Below, piece by piece: positions 41,772 to 51,300 of a DNA stretch of 64,000 nt. Source of the DNA: Marixanthomonas ophiurae (GTDB lineage Bacteria; Bacteroidota; Bacteroidia; Flavobacteriales; Flavobacteriaceae); contig NZ_QVID01000001.1 in the NCBI RefSeq assembly GCF_003413745.1, positions 1,736,001 through 1,800,000 on the forward strand, read 5' to 3'. The stretch's first letter is position 1. The number at the start of each line of letters is the position of its first letter. The notes beneath the pieces are model-generated. The model was given only the letters and a program-made list of their open reading frames with translations, was not told where the DNA came from and searched no databases. The translations under genes were made by a program, and so were the position numbers.

Positions 41772-42317
41772 TTGTCCAATTCATTACTTGTTGAACAATG
41801 TAAACAGCACAATCGCAAAGCGCAGTTGGCACTTTATAAAAAATATTGTGATGGTATGTTTATCATAGCACAACGGTATATGAGGGACACGGCAGCGGCA
41901 GAAGATGCCATGCAAGAAGCGTTTATAAAAGCGTTTCAAAAACTGGAGCAATTCAAAGGGGACGTCACCTTTGGTGCTTGGTTGAAACGGATTGTGATTA
42001 ACACTTGTCTAGATATTATCAAAGCTAGAAAGCTAGAAATACAGTCTTTAAACGAGGAGACCTTGCATATTGTTGATGAAGATGACGCATGGCATGTGCC
42101 GGACAAGACAACAGTAGAAGAAGTAAAAGCAGCAATTGCAACATTAAATGAAAATCATAAACTCATAGTGAAGTTATATTTATTGGAAGGGTATGATCAT
42201 CAAGAGATTTCTGAAATCTTAAATATTTCAGAAAGTGCATCTCGAACCAATTTACACCGCGGAAAAATACAATTGCAAAAACAATTAAAACACGTACAAG
42301 ATGGCACAGGATATTAG
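41772..42317 (+). CDS. ECF-type RNA polymerase sigma factor (TTG start)
   Basis: 181 aa. Region 2 at about 10-80 (LALYKKYCDGMFIIAQRYMR, AEDAMQEAFIKAFQKLEQFK) and region 4 at about 120-170 (LPEVHR-like NENHKLIVKLYLLEGYDHQE, then ISEILNISESASRTNLHRGK). The start is a TTG at 41772; no ATG precedes region 2 at the right distance. The stop overlaps the next gene by 17 bp, the usual sigma/anti-sigma coupling. Such factors respond to envelope or surface signals in Bacteroidota. Confidence 0.9.
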   Translation: MSNSLLVEQCKQHNRKAQLALYKKYCDGMFIIAQRYMRDTAAAEDAMQEAFIKAFQKLEQFKGDVTFGAWLKRIVINTCLDIIKARKLEIQSLNEETLHIVDEDDAWHVPDKTTVEEVKAAIATLNENHKLIVKLYLLEGYDHQEISEILNISESASRTNLHRGKIQLQKQLKHVQDGTGY

Positions 42318-42903
42318 GAAGATGTTTGAAAACAGGCCTGAAGAGATTACAAAACCTTCAAAAGGTCACGAAACACGTTTTGAAAAAAAATTAGAAGAGG
42401 CATTTGGAGAAACCAAAACAAGAAAACCCCAACCCTCCTCAAACTTTATATGGCTTAAAGTGGCTGCGATTGCTATTGTGCTACTTTCTGTCGGTTTTTT
42501 TGGATACCAACAACTTTCTAAAGAAAACCCTATTGAGGTAGTTGAAGCTCCTAAACAAAATACTGAAACTAATACTAATTTGGCAAAAATAACATTGGGC
42601 GATCTTTCACCTGAACTTAAAAAAGTAGAAAACTATTACCAGACCGGAATCAATGTACAGTTAGCTTCCCTTAAAATAAAAGGCGATAACAAAGAATTAA
42701 TCGATGGGTATATGAATCAGTTAAGTAAACTAAACAAAGAATATAAACGTCTTACACTAGATTTAAACGAAGCAGGCCCTAGCGAAGCAACCATCACTGC
42801 ATTGATCGATAATTTGCAATTACGTTTGGAATTGCTGTTCAAACTTAAAAACAAATTAAAAGAACTAAAAAATCAAAAAGATGAGACCACAAGTATTATT
42901 TAA
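42301..42903 (+). CDS. Putative anti-sigma factor, single-pass membrane protein
   Basis: 200 aa. Cytoplasmic N-terminus of about 50 residues (MAQDIRKMFENRPEEITKPS), one helix at about 55-75 (WLKVAAIAIVLLSVGFFGYQ), then a periplasmic helical domain (SPELKKVENYYQTGINVQLA, YMNQLSKLNKEYKRLTLDLN). This topology and the overlap with the sigma gene suit an anti-sigma factor, though I see no zinc-binding HxxxCxxC motif. It overlaps the DUF4097-like gene by 23 bp. Confidence 0.75.
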   Translation: MAQDIRKMFENRPEEITKPSKGHETRFEKKLEEAFGETKTRKPQPSSNFIWLKVAAIAIVLLSVGFFGYQQLSKENPIEVVEAPKQNTETNTNLAKITLGDLSPELKKVENYYQTGINVQLASLKIKGDNKELIDGYMNQLSKLNKEYKRLTLDLNEAGPSEATITALIDNLQLRLELLFKLKNKLKELKNQKDETTSII

Positions 42904-44308
42904 AATAAGTATTACCACAATTATACTATTAATTTCTACTGCAATAACAATTGCACAAGAGCAATACAAAGAAACCTTTAACGTAAAGGATGACGCTACT
43001 GTTTCAGTAAATACAAGTCATACTCGCATTATTTTTGAAACATGGAATAGAGACAAAGTTGAAGTAGAAGCCTATATAGAGGGAGAGAAGCTTTCTGAGG
43101 CAGAAAAACAAGAACTATTTGACAATTGGGACTTTAGTGTACTAGGCAATAGCAATAAAGTTGTGATAACCTCTAAAGGGGGAAATAGCTGGAATGGTAT
43201 GGCCTCTATGGAGCATATGGAGGGAATGGGAGGCCTTGACTTTTTAGGCCCGATGATGGAAGAAATGATTGTTCCTATGATTAGTAATATGAAAATCCCA
43301 AATCTCCCAGATGATTTATTGAAAGATATTGGCAACATAGATTTTGATTACGAAGAGTTTCAAAAAGACGAAGAAGCTTATATAGAGAAGTTTGAAAAGC
43401 AAATGGACAAAAAATTTGGCAAAGACTTCGAAGTGAAAATGGAACAATGGGGCAATGAATTTGCTAATCAATATAACGAAGAAAAGTCTGATAGCATTGC
43501 CGCTGTTTGGGAATCTAAAATGCAAGGCTGGGGTGAAAATTTCGGAAAACGTATGGAAGCTTGGGGCAAACGTTTTGAAAAAGAAATGGAAGCTAGATAC
43601 GGAGGAGAAGATGGTAATTATAGCAAAACAGTTCAAACCGATCCTTTTGGTAATAAAACCATCATCATTCAAGGGAATAAAACTAAAAAGTCTAAAACCA
43701 ATAAATCAAAAGGCGTAAAAACCATTAAAATAAAAATGCCGAAAGGAGCAAAAACTGAAATTGATGTTCGGCATGGAGAAATTGAAATGGCAGATGCAGT
43801 AAATGTAAAGGCTACATTGAATCATTCACCGTTTACAGCAAATAGTATTGATGGGGGAGAAACCCTCATCAATGCTTCTTATGCACCAGTTGTAGTCAAT
43901 AATTGGAATAATGGCACATTATATCTTCAATTTGTTGAAAGCTGTAACATTGCAGATGTAAATACGATTAATCTACAAGCAAACTCTAGTGATGTATTAA
44001 TAGGGAATGTAGAAAAAGAAGCTATTTTAGCAGGCTCTTTCGGAAACTTAAAAGTAACTCATGTTTCCAACGGATTTAAGAATATTGATATTTTATTAGA
44101 AAATACAGATGCTGTGTTATACATGCCCGATACTGCTTTTTCTTTTTATTTCAACGGAAAAAAATCTACCTTACAATATCCAAAATCACTTGATTTAAAT
44201 CGAACTAAAAATTACAACCGTGTATTGGTTAGAGGGTTTAACAAAAACAGTAATGCTGGTAAAAATGTGACCGTTAATGCCAATTACAGTAATGTAAAAA
44301 TTCAATAA
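42881..44308 (+). CDS. Secreted DUF4097-like beta-helix/adhesin protein
   Basis: 475 aa. Signal peptide of about 25 residues (MRPQVLFKISITTIILLIST...). The N-terminal part up to about 65 is beta-rich (VSVNTSHTRIIFETWNRDKV), followed by a long charged helical stretch at about 95-260 with many Met/Glu/Lys (GKRMEAWGKRFEKEMEARYG). The C-terminal 200 residues form a repetitive beta-strand region of the DUF4097 type (VKATLNHSPFTANSID, GNVEKEAILAGSFGNLKVTH). Third gene of the sigma/anti-sigma operon, so probably an envelope-stress effector or sensor. Confidence 0.78.
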   Translation: MRPQVLFKISITTIILLISTAITIAQEQYKETFNVKDDATVSVNTSHTRIIFETWNRDKVEVEAYIEGEKLSEAEKQELFDNWDFSVLGNSNKVVITSKGGNSWNGMASMEHMEGMGGLDFLGPMMEEMIVPMISNMKIPNLPDDLLKDIGNIDFDYEEFQKDEEAYIEKFEKQMDKKFGKDFEVKMEQWGNEFANQYNEEKSDSIAAVWESKMQGWGENFGKRMEAWGKRFEKEMEARYGGEDGNYSKTVQTDPFGNKTIIIQGNKTKKSKTNKSKGVKTIKIKMPKGAKTEIDVRHGEIEMADAVNVKATLNHSPFTANSIDGGETLINASYAPVVVNNWNNGTLYLQFVESCNIADVNTINLQANSSDVLIGNVEKEAILAGSFGNLKVTHVSNGFKNIDILLENTDAVLYMPDTAFSFYFNGKKSTLQYPKSLDLNRTKNYNRVLVRGFNKNSNAGKNVTVNANYSNVKIQ

Positions 44309-44590
44309 GCAGAGCATGTTAGCCAAAGTAAAAGCACCGCATAATATAAGCCGTTCTTTTCAAGCAAAAAGGAATTTTTCATTAATAACAATAGATTCCT
44401 CAGTCAAGTCTTCTTCAGAGTAACAAGAAGATTATTTTCTAGACAATTAGCTAATCAGGCTAACCTTCTTCTAGAAATTAAGTTTCATTTTTTTCTGAAA
44501 TAGTATTCTTTCCCAAAAATCAAATGAATAAAAACCCCGAAACTAAAAGCTCCGGGGGCATCATCAATTAATAACTATTAACTAAACTCA
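44309..44590. other. Intergenic region between convergent genes
   Basis: 282 bp with no convincing gene. It has a 35-codon open frame (44316-44423, +) with no family or start context, an inverted pair TTTCTAGA...TTCTAGAAA around 44434-44480, and the terminator at 44531-44558. No regulatory motif recognised. Confidence 0.5.
44531..44558 (-). terminator. Intrinsic terminator of the T9SS cargo gene
   Basis: On the minus strand CCCCG...CGGGG with a 13-nt interior, followed by TTTTTATT. Short stem, moderate strength. Confidence 0.6.
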
Positions 44591-47590
44591 CTAATTTTTG
44601 ATGATTCTAAACGTCGTGGAAGTATTTTTTCCAAACGCTTTTACAAAGTATATTCCATTTGATAATGATGAAACATCTAGTGTATTTGCTCCATTAAGAG
44701 CTTTTGTCAATACCTCCTGTCCGGTCACGGCATAGATTGAAATATTTTCTATTTCCGTTGGTGATGAAATGTTTAAAATATCACGCACCGGGTTAGGATA
44801 GTAAGTTATGTCTAGTGTAGGGGTTATTGTTTCAGTGCCCAATATAGTTTCATCTAATTTCAAAATAAAACCTACTCGTTGGTTGTTAGTGTCACGTCCT
44901 GCACCTACAATGGTACTTCCATCGGCTGAAATATCTAAAGGAAGTGACATCACAATACCTTGTGTGTCGATGCCCAATGCTTCTGCATACTCGTTAAGGT
45001 CAGTAACGCCTAAAGCTTCGGTCCAAATAAATCCGCTGCCAAACAAAGCTGGACCTTGTGGGCGATAAAAACCTACTACTACACTTCCGTCTTCAGATAG
45101 GGCGGTAGTGGCACCTCGCCACCCAGGTTGTAGCGCTGGCCCTAACGATTCAATTCCTGTAGCCTCGCTCCAACGATATGCTTGAAAATTATTGGCAAAG
45201 TTTCCGTTACCACCAATCCAAACACCGTCGTTTGATATGGCACCAGCTTCTTGTGCTCTATCTCCATTAGGGAAAGAAATAACTTGCTGTACTCCGTTGG
45301 TCCATACTGCAGCTTGTCTAAAGCCTGTTTCTGTATCTTGCCAACCTACAACTACAGATCCGTCTCCGCTCACGTTGTTGGCTCTACTACTAGCATCAGG
45401 TACTGTAGACCCTAAGTCAACAACCCCTGTACTTTCGGTCCATGAGATAGCATGAGCACCTGAAGTAGGTAGCCAACCCAAGCCAACAATAGTACTTGCA
45501 TCGGCAGAAATGCCCCAAGCGGAGCTTATTTGTTCTCCACTTTGTCCGCCAATACCTCCTAAAGAAGTCCAAGTTTCGGTAGGTACATCATACATACTCA
45601 TTTCTTTTAATCCATTTTCTGGATTAGTGTATGGACCAATTACCGTATTTCCATCATCAGAAATTTTTACATCCCCACCAACTCCGTTTTGTGGATTTAT
45701 TCCGCCTATTGCTTCTATGCCGGTTGCTTCTTGCCATAAAAGGTTTTCACTACTATTAAAACCTACGGCACTACTACCATTTCCATTTACACCGCTAATA
45801 GTCGATTGTGAAAATAACAACAATTCACCATCTCCGGGTTCAATATAGCTTTCAATTGCTACATCAAATAATAAGAATCCACCTGCTTCAGCCCCATTGG
45901 TACCGGTTGCATGGATAGCTATGTAATATTCACCAGTGCTTGTAGGAGTAAAAATTTCTTCAGCTAGGTATGCTTGTGATTCTACATCATTTCCATCGTT
46001 GTTTCCAGGGAAATCTCCTTGTTGTAAAACATCGTTGTATGTTCCCAACACTTCAACGATCGAGCCGCTGTCTGGGGCATCGGTAATGACCAGTTCAAAA
46101 TTTTCTGAAGCTGATGCATTTCCTAAGTTTAAGGCATTATAATATGCTGAAATTTGGTATTCAGCATCAGCTATTAACTGAATCTTTTTTGAAAACGCCC
46201 AGTCGTCTTTAGCTGTTGCTGAAACATTATTCGGTATTAGGGTAAGTATGGGGTCGTTTGTTCCATCACCGTCAATATCAACGCTATCGTTAAAAACCCA
46301 TTCTGGTGCTGCGGTATCGGTGTTTTCGTATTCCCAACACTCTGGAGAACCATTGCTAAAGTCTTCAGCATAGGGAACAGTCGCTACTTCGGTACAATCG
46401 GGACCAATTGGAGTGTCGTTTACTGCTATGTCAAATATAAGCAAAGGAGCAGCTTGAGTGCTGTTTGAACCCGTTGCGTGAATTGCTACGTAATATTCGC
46501 CAGTAGTTGTTGGTGTAAAACCTTTTTCAGTAAAATAAGCTTGTGATTCGATATCCTCTCCATCGTTATTGCCAGGAAAGGCTCCCTGTTGGGTTACATC
46601 GCCATACGTTTCTAAAACGGCTTGAAAAGCAGCGTTAGAATTAGGAGCATCCAATACGACCAATTCAAACGTTTCGTGTGCCGTTGCCGTACCCAAGTTT
46701 ATGGTGTTGTAATGTGCGGAAACAAAATATTCGGTCCCGGCTTCCATTTGTATTTTTTGGGTAAAGGCCCAATCGTCTTTTGTTACGTCTTGAACCGATG
46801 GTGGAGTGATTGATAATAACGGGTCATTTGTGCCATCACCGTCAATGTCTACACTATTATTGTACATCCACTCAGGGCCAAATCCATCTGTATTTTCGTA
46901 CGCCCAACACGCAGGATCTTCGTTTTCAAAATCTTCATTATAAGGAACTGTCACAGCTTCACAAACTATAGGTGCTTCTTCTACAATGGTATTGAAAACC
47001 ATAAAAACGCCAGAGTCATTTCCAGAGGCTCCAAGTGCGTGAATGGCGACATAATATTCCCCCGAAGTGGTTGGGGTGAAACTTTCTTGGGCAGTATAAG
47101 CATTTTCTAAAACGTTATCCCCAGCACTACCTGGAAATGAACCTTGTTGTGTAATGTCGTTATAGGTGCCTAAAACTTCGCTAAAACTTGCGGTTGAGTT
47201 TGGTGCGTCTGTTATAACAAGTTCAAAGTTTTCATTAGCTACCGCATTTCCTAAACCTAAGGAGTTATAGTCAACAGAAATAGCATAGGCTATTCCTGCT
47301 TCCATCTGTATTTTTTGGGTAAAGGCCCAATCGTCTTTTTCTCTATTGGAAACATTGGCAGGGATAAGCCCCATAAAAGGGTCGTTAGTTCCATTACCAG
47401 TTAAATCTATACCGTTGTTGAATGCCCATTCTGGAGCTGCGGCATCTGTATTCTCATATTCCCAACAAGCTGGATCACCGTTGCTTAAATCTTCTAAGTA
47501 GGGCAGTGTAGCCGCTACGGTACAGTCTTGTGCAAAAGTGCTTGTTACACTGCTTACACTAACTAAAAGTAGTACTAATAATTTTTTCAT
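44591..47590 (-). CDS. T9SS-exported protein with three repeats and HAF repeats
   Basis: 999 aa. Signal peptide MKKLLVLLLVSVSSVTSTFA. Three tandem copies of a domain of about 190 residues span about 22-590, each starting like PYLEDLSNGDPACWEYENTD and ending with GEYYVAIHA; they resemble choice-of-anchor-type beta-sandwich modules. Residues about 600-910 are HAF-type repeats (SEDGSVVVGF, GDGSVVVGW) of about 45 residues. The last about 75 residues (ITYYPNPVRDILNISSPTEI ... GIYFVKAF) are a type A T9SS sorting domain. It is therefore secreted or surface-attached by the type IX system; no enzymatic motif is visible. Confidence 0.9.
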   Translation of the reverse strand: MKKLLVLLLVSVSSVTSTFAQDCTVAATLPYLEDLSNGDPACWEYENTDAAAPEWAFNNGIDLTGNGTNDPFMGLIPANVSNREKDDWAFTQKIQMEAGIAYAISVDYNSLGLGNAVANENFELVITDAPNSTASFSEVLGTYNDITQQGSFPGSAGDNVLENAYTAQESFTPTTSGEYYVAIHALGASGNDSGVFMVFNTIVEEAPIVCEAVTVPYNEDFENEDPACWAYENTDGFGPEWMYNNSVDIDGDGTNDPLLSITPPSVQDVTKDDWAFTQKIQMEAGTEYFVSAHYNTINLGTATAHETFELVVLDAPNSNAAFQAVLETYGDVTQQGAFPGNNDGEDIESQAYFTEKGFTPTTTGEYYVAIHATGSNSTQAAPLLIFDIAVNDTPIGPDCTEVATVPYAEDFSNGSPECWEYENTDTAAPEWVFNDSVDIDGDGTNDPILTLIPNNVSATAKDDWAFSKKIQLIADAEYQISAYYNALNLGNASASENFELVITDAPDSGSIVEVLGTYNDVLQQGDFPGNNDGNDVESQAYLAEEIFTPTSTGEYYIAIHATGTNGAEAGGFLLFDVAIESYIEPGDGELLLFSQSTISGVNGNGSSAVGFNSSENLLWQEATGIEAIGGINPQNGVGGDVKISDDGNTVIGPYTNPENGLKEMSMYDVPTETWTSLGGIGGQSGEQISSAWGISADASTIVGLGWLPTSGAHAISWTESTGVVDLGSTVPDASSRANNVSGDGSVVVGWQDTETGFRQAAVWTNGVQQVISFPNGDRAQEAGAISNDGVWIGGNGNFANNFQAYRWSEATGIESLGPALQPGWRGATTALSEDGSVVVGFYRPQGPALFGSGFIWTEALGVTDLNEYAEALGIDTQGIVMSLPLDISADGSTIVGAGRDTNNQRVGFILKLDETILGTETITPTLDITYYPNPVRDILNISSPTEIENISIYAVTGQEVLTKALNGANTLDVSSLSNGIYFVKAFGKNTSTTFRIIKN

Positions 47591-47635
47591 GATGTTAATA
47601 GTTTGATTTGCTGAGCAATGTAGAAATAAAAGTAG

Positions 47636-47665
47636 CTCCGTTCGGTTAATGAACGGTTAACGGAG
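47636..47665. promoter_or_regulatory. Inverted repeat upstream of the T9SS cargo gene
   Basis: Outer arms CTCCGTT/AACGGAG (47636-47642, 47659-47665) with an alternative inner pair CCGTTC/GAACGG (47638-47643, 47651-47656). It sits about 46-75 bp before the ATG, where an activator could bind; on the minus strand ACCGTTCAT also fits a LytTR-type half-site. Role not shown. Confidence 0.4.
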
Positions 47666-47713
47666 AAAAATAATAAAAGATGAAAGTGGTTAAAGACCTA
47701 CTTTTAATAAAAA

Positions 47714-47741
47714 GCCCCTTTTCAAAAAAATGAAAAAGGGA
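47714..47741 (-). terminator. Intrinsic terminator downstream of the DUF4199 gene
   Basis: Minus strand CCCTTTTTCA-loop-TGAAAAGGGG then CTTTTTATT, with one mismatch in the stem. It is 90 bp after the DUF4199 stop. Confidence 0.6.
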
Positions 47742-47831
47742 AATAAAAAATAAATTGATAAAAGAAGAGGCTTCTTACTGTTTTAAACTGTACTCCATAC
47801 TTTTTTTGATGCTGATAAGAATCTTTTTCGA

Positions 47832-48308
47832 TTATTTCTTCCTAGTAAAAATAGCTACTATCGCCGCCGTAACAATGCCAAATCCCAAAGCACCAAAAGC
47901 AGATTGCCACATATAATTGGTAATATTAAAATAATCGTTGGCATTGGTACGCGTCATTAAATCGTTAGTAATTGAGTACTCTATAACAGTTTTAAAGTAT
48001 TCTGGGGTAATGTAGTTATGCGTTATGTATTGGGCAATAGGAGAAAGCAAGGCCACAAAAACAGTCAAGATTGTACCTGAAATAAAACCCTGTAACCAGG
48101 TCATTTTTTTGTTGTAAACCCTCCTTCTTTTCTCGCGAATTGCCAATAAGTAGATAAAAATAGCAAAAGGGGCAAATAACATGGTTAACCACCAATGGTT
48201 TGCTATGTTTTCCTCGTGCCAGCCTAATGTTTTTTCAAGTAACATCCAGGCAAGAAGGGTAATGGTAAAAACGATAGCCCATTTAAACTCTATTTTTAAC
48301 TTTTTCAT
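47832..48308 (-). CDS. DUF4199 membrane protein
   Basis: 158 aa, four helices. Matches DUF4199: EFKWAIVFTITLLAWMLLEK, LAIREKRRRVYNKKMTWLQG, FISGTILTVFVALLSPI, and the C-terminal FGIVTAAIVAIFTRKK. Common in Bacteroidota, unknown function. Separated from secA by a terminator, so independently transcribed. Confidence 0.85.
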   Translation of the reverse strand: MKKLKIEFKWAIVFTITLLAWMLLEKTLGWHEENIANHWWLTMLFAPFAIFIYLLAIREKRRRVYNKKMTWLQGFISGTILTVFVALLSPIAQYITHNYITPEYFKTVIEYSITNDLMTRTNANDYFNITNYMWQSAFGALGFGIVTAAIVAIFTRKK

Positions 48309-48346
48309 TTGTAGATTTTAATCGTGCTAAAGATACCAAAAAAAGA

Positions 48347-48375
48347 AACCCTGAAAAGTATAACTTTTCAGGGTT
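48347..48375. terminator. Intrinsic terminator of secA
   Basis: 13-bp stem AACCCTGAAAAGT/ACTTTTCAGGGTT with loop ATA, 23 bp after the secA stop. The T-run on the minus strand is modest (TTCTTTTTTTGG). Confidence 0.8.
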
Positions 48376-48397
48376 CAAATTAAATTTTAAAAAATAA

Positions 48398-51300
48398 TTA
48401 CGCTTCAGTAAGTACCCATTCGCCTTTATCTAATAAAGGTATGGCTTGCTTGTATTTCATAGTCTTGTTTTCACCACTCATTACGTTTTTAATGGTTACT
48501 TTTTCATTACGACCTATTTTAGGGCGTTCGCGTACAATGGTTTCGGTAACCTGTTGTTGTTGACGTTGGGTGTCACCAGCAGCACGAGATTGAGCAGCAC
48601 GCTCGTCCATGTTTTGGATTTCCTCTTTTTCTTCGCTGAGTTTTTCCTTATTACGAACTTGCTTTGCTTCGGTAATTTGCTGTTGGTTTTCTTGTGGTAA
48701 CTCCCCTTTAAATAAGAAGGAAATTACTTCTCTATTTACCTTATCAATCATTACTTTGAAGAGTTCAAAAGCTTCAAACTTGTAGATTAATAAAGGATCT
48801 TTTTGTTCGTGTACGGCTAATTGAACTGATTGCTTCAACTCATCCATTTTACGCAAGTGCGTTTTCCAGGAATCGTCAATAATAGCAAGAGTGATATTTT
48901 TTTCAAAATCCTGTACCAATTGCTTCCCTTCAGACTCGTATGCTTTTTCAAGATCGGTCGCTACATTTAGGGTTTTTACACCATCGGTAAACGGAACTAA
49001 AATTCGTTTGTATTGGTCTTTGTGGTTCTCATACACATTTTTAATTACCGGGAAGGCCATCTCGGCATTACGCAACATTTTCTCTTGGTAATGTTGGTAA
49101 GCAGCTTTATATACTTTTCCGGCAATCTCTAAGGTGTTCATTTTCTCAAATTCCTTTTCAGAAATAGGGGAACTCATAGAGAAATAGCGAATTAATTCAA
49201 ACTCGAAGTTTTTATAATCCTGTGCCATTTTGTTACTTTCTGAAATAGCTTCAGAAGTTTCAAAAATCATATTAGCTACATCTACGCGAAGGCGCTCACC
49301 AAATAGAGCATGGTAACGACGTTTGTAAATCACCTCTCTTTGGGCGTTCATCACATCATCATATTCTAGCAAACGCTTTCTAATTCCGAAGTTATTTTCC
49401 TCTACTTTTTTCTGCGCCCGCTCAATAGACTTAGAAATCATAGAATGCTGAATCACTTCGCCTTCTTCTAACCCCATACGGTCCATCATCTTAGCGATAC
49501 GCTCGCTACCAAATAAACGCATTAAATTATCTTCTAGCGACACGTAGAACTGTGAGCTACCTGGATCTCCTTGTCGTCCACTACGTCCACGCAATTGTCT
49601 GTCTACACGACGACTATCGTGGCGTTCGGTACCTACAATGGCGAGACCACCGGCTTCTTTAACTTCTTTGCTTAGTTTAATATCGGTACCACGACCGGCC
49701 ATGTTGGTGGCGATGGTTACCATCCCGCTTTTCCCTGCTTCAGCTACAATATCGGCCTCTTTTTTGTGCATTTTCGCATTCAACACGTTATGTGGAATTT
49801 TACGTATGCCTAACATTCGGCTCAATAATTCTGAAATTTCTACCGAGGTAGTACCAATCAAGACTGGGCGACCCGCTTTTGAAAGGTTTGTCACTTCATC
49901 AATTACGGCGTTGTATTTTTCACGTTTGGTTTTATAAATTTTATCTTCCCGGTCATGACGTGCAATTGGGCGGTTGGTTGGTATTTCAACCACATCTAAC
50001 TCGTAGATTTCCCAAAGTTCGCCTGCCTCTGTTACTGCTGTACCTGTCATACCTGATAATTTGCGGTACATACGGAAGTAATTTTGAAGGGTAACTGTCG
50101 CAAATGTTTGCGTTGCTGCTTCAATCTTCACATCTTCTTTGGCTTCAATCGCTTGGTGTAAGCCATCACTGTAGCGACGACCATCCATTATACGACCTGT
50201 TTGCTCATCGACAATCATCACCTTGTTTTCCATTACTACATACTGTGTATCTTTTTCAAATAGCGCGTATGCTTTTAGTAATTGGTTGAGGGTGTGAATG
50301 CGTTCGCTTTTAATTCCGAAGTCACGGAATAGCACTTCTTTCAGTTCAGCTTCTTCTTCCTTAGGAAGCTCTTGATCTTCAATCTTTGCTATTTCTGTTC
50401 CCATTTCGGGCATCACAAAGAAGTCTGGATTATCAGAACCGGAAAGGTACTCTACACCTTTATCGCTCAATTCTATTTGATTGTTCTTTTCATCAATCAC
50501 AAAATACAGTTCTTCATCAACTTTTGGCATTTCGCGGTTGTTGTCCTGCATGTAATGATTTTCAGTTTTCTGAAGCAATTGGCGGATGCCGTCTTCAGAT
50601 AAAAACTTGATCAATGCTTTGTTTTTAGGTAATCCACGGAACACACGAAGCAATTGAAAACCACCTTCTTTGGTATCTCCTTCTTTAATTAGTTTTTTAG
50701 CTTCGGCTAATACTCCTGTTAGGTATTTACGTTGTACGTTAACGATATCTTGAACCTTTGGCTTTAACTCGTTAAATTCGTGACGATCCCCTTCTGGTAC
50801 AGGTCCGGAGATAATTAAAGGCGTACGAGCATCATCAATTAATACAGAATCGACCTCATCGACAATTGCGAAGTGGTGTGGGCGTTGTACAAGATCTTTA
50901 GGGTTGTGCGCCATATTATCACGCAGGTAATCAAAACCAAATTCGTTATTGGTTCCGTAGGTAATGTCTGCGTTATAGGCTTTTCTACGCTCTTCACTAT
51001 TAGGGCGGTGATAATCTATACAATCTACGCTCATACCGTGAAACTCAAAAATAGGAGCCATCCAAGCGCTATCACGTTTTGCTAAGTAGTCGTTTACGGT
51101 TACCAAGTGTACACCATTACCGGCCAAGGCATTTAAATACATAGGAAGTGTTGCTACTAATGTTTTTCCTTCCCCTGTTTGCATCTCGGCTACTTTTCCT
51201 TGGTGCATAGCAACTCCACCAATAAGTTGCACATCGTAGTGAACCATATCCCAAGTCACTTCTTTTCCTGCCGCATCCCAAGAGTTTTGCCAAGTGGCTT

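Noticed and set aside
44316-44423. 35-codon ORF after the DUF4097-like gene
   Set aside because: No recognisable family, signal or start context; likely spurious.
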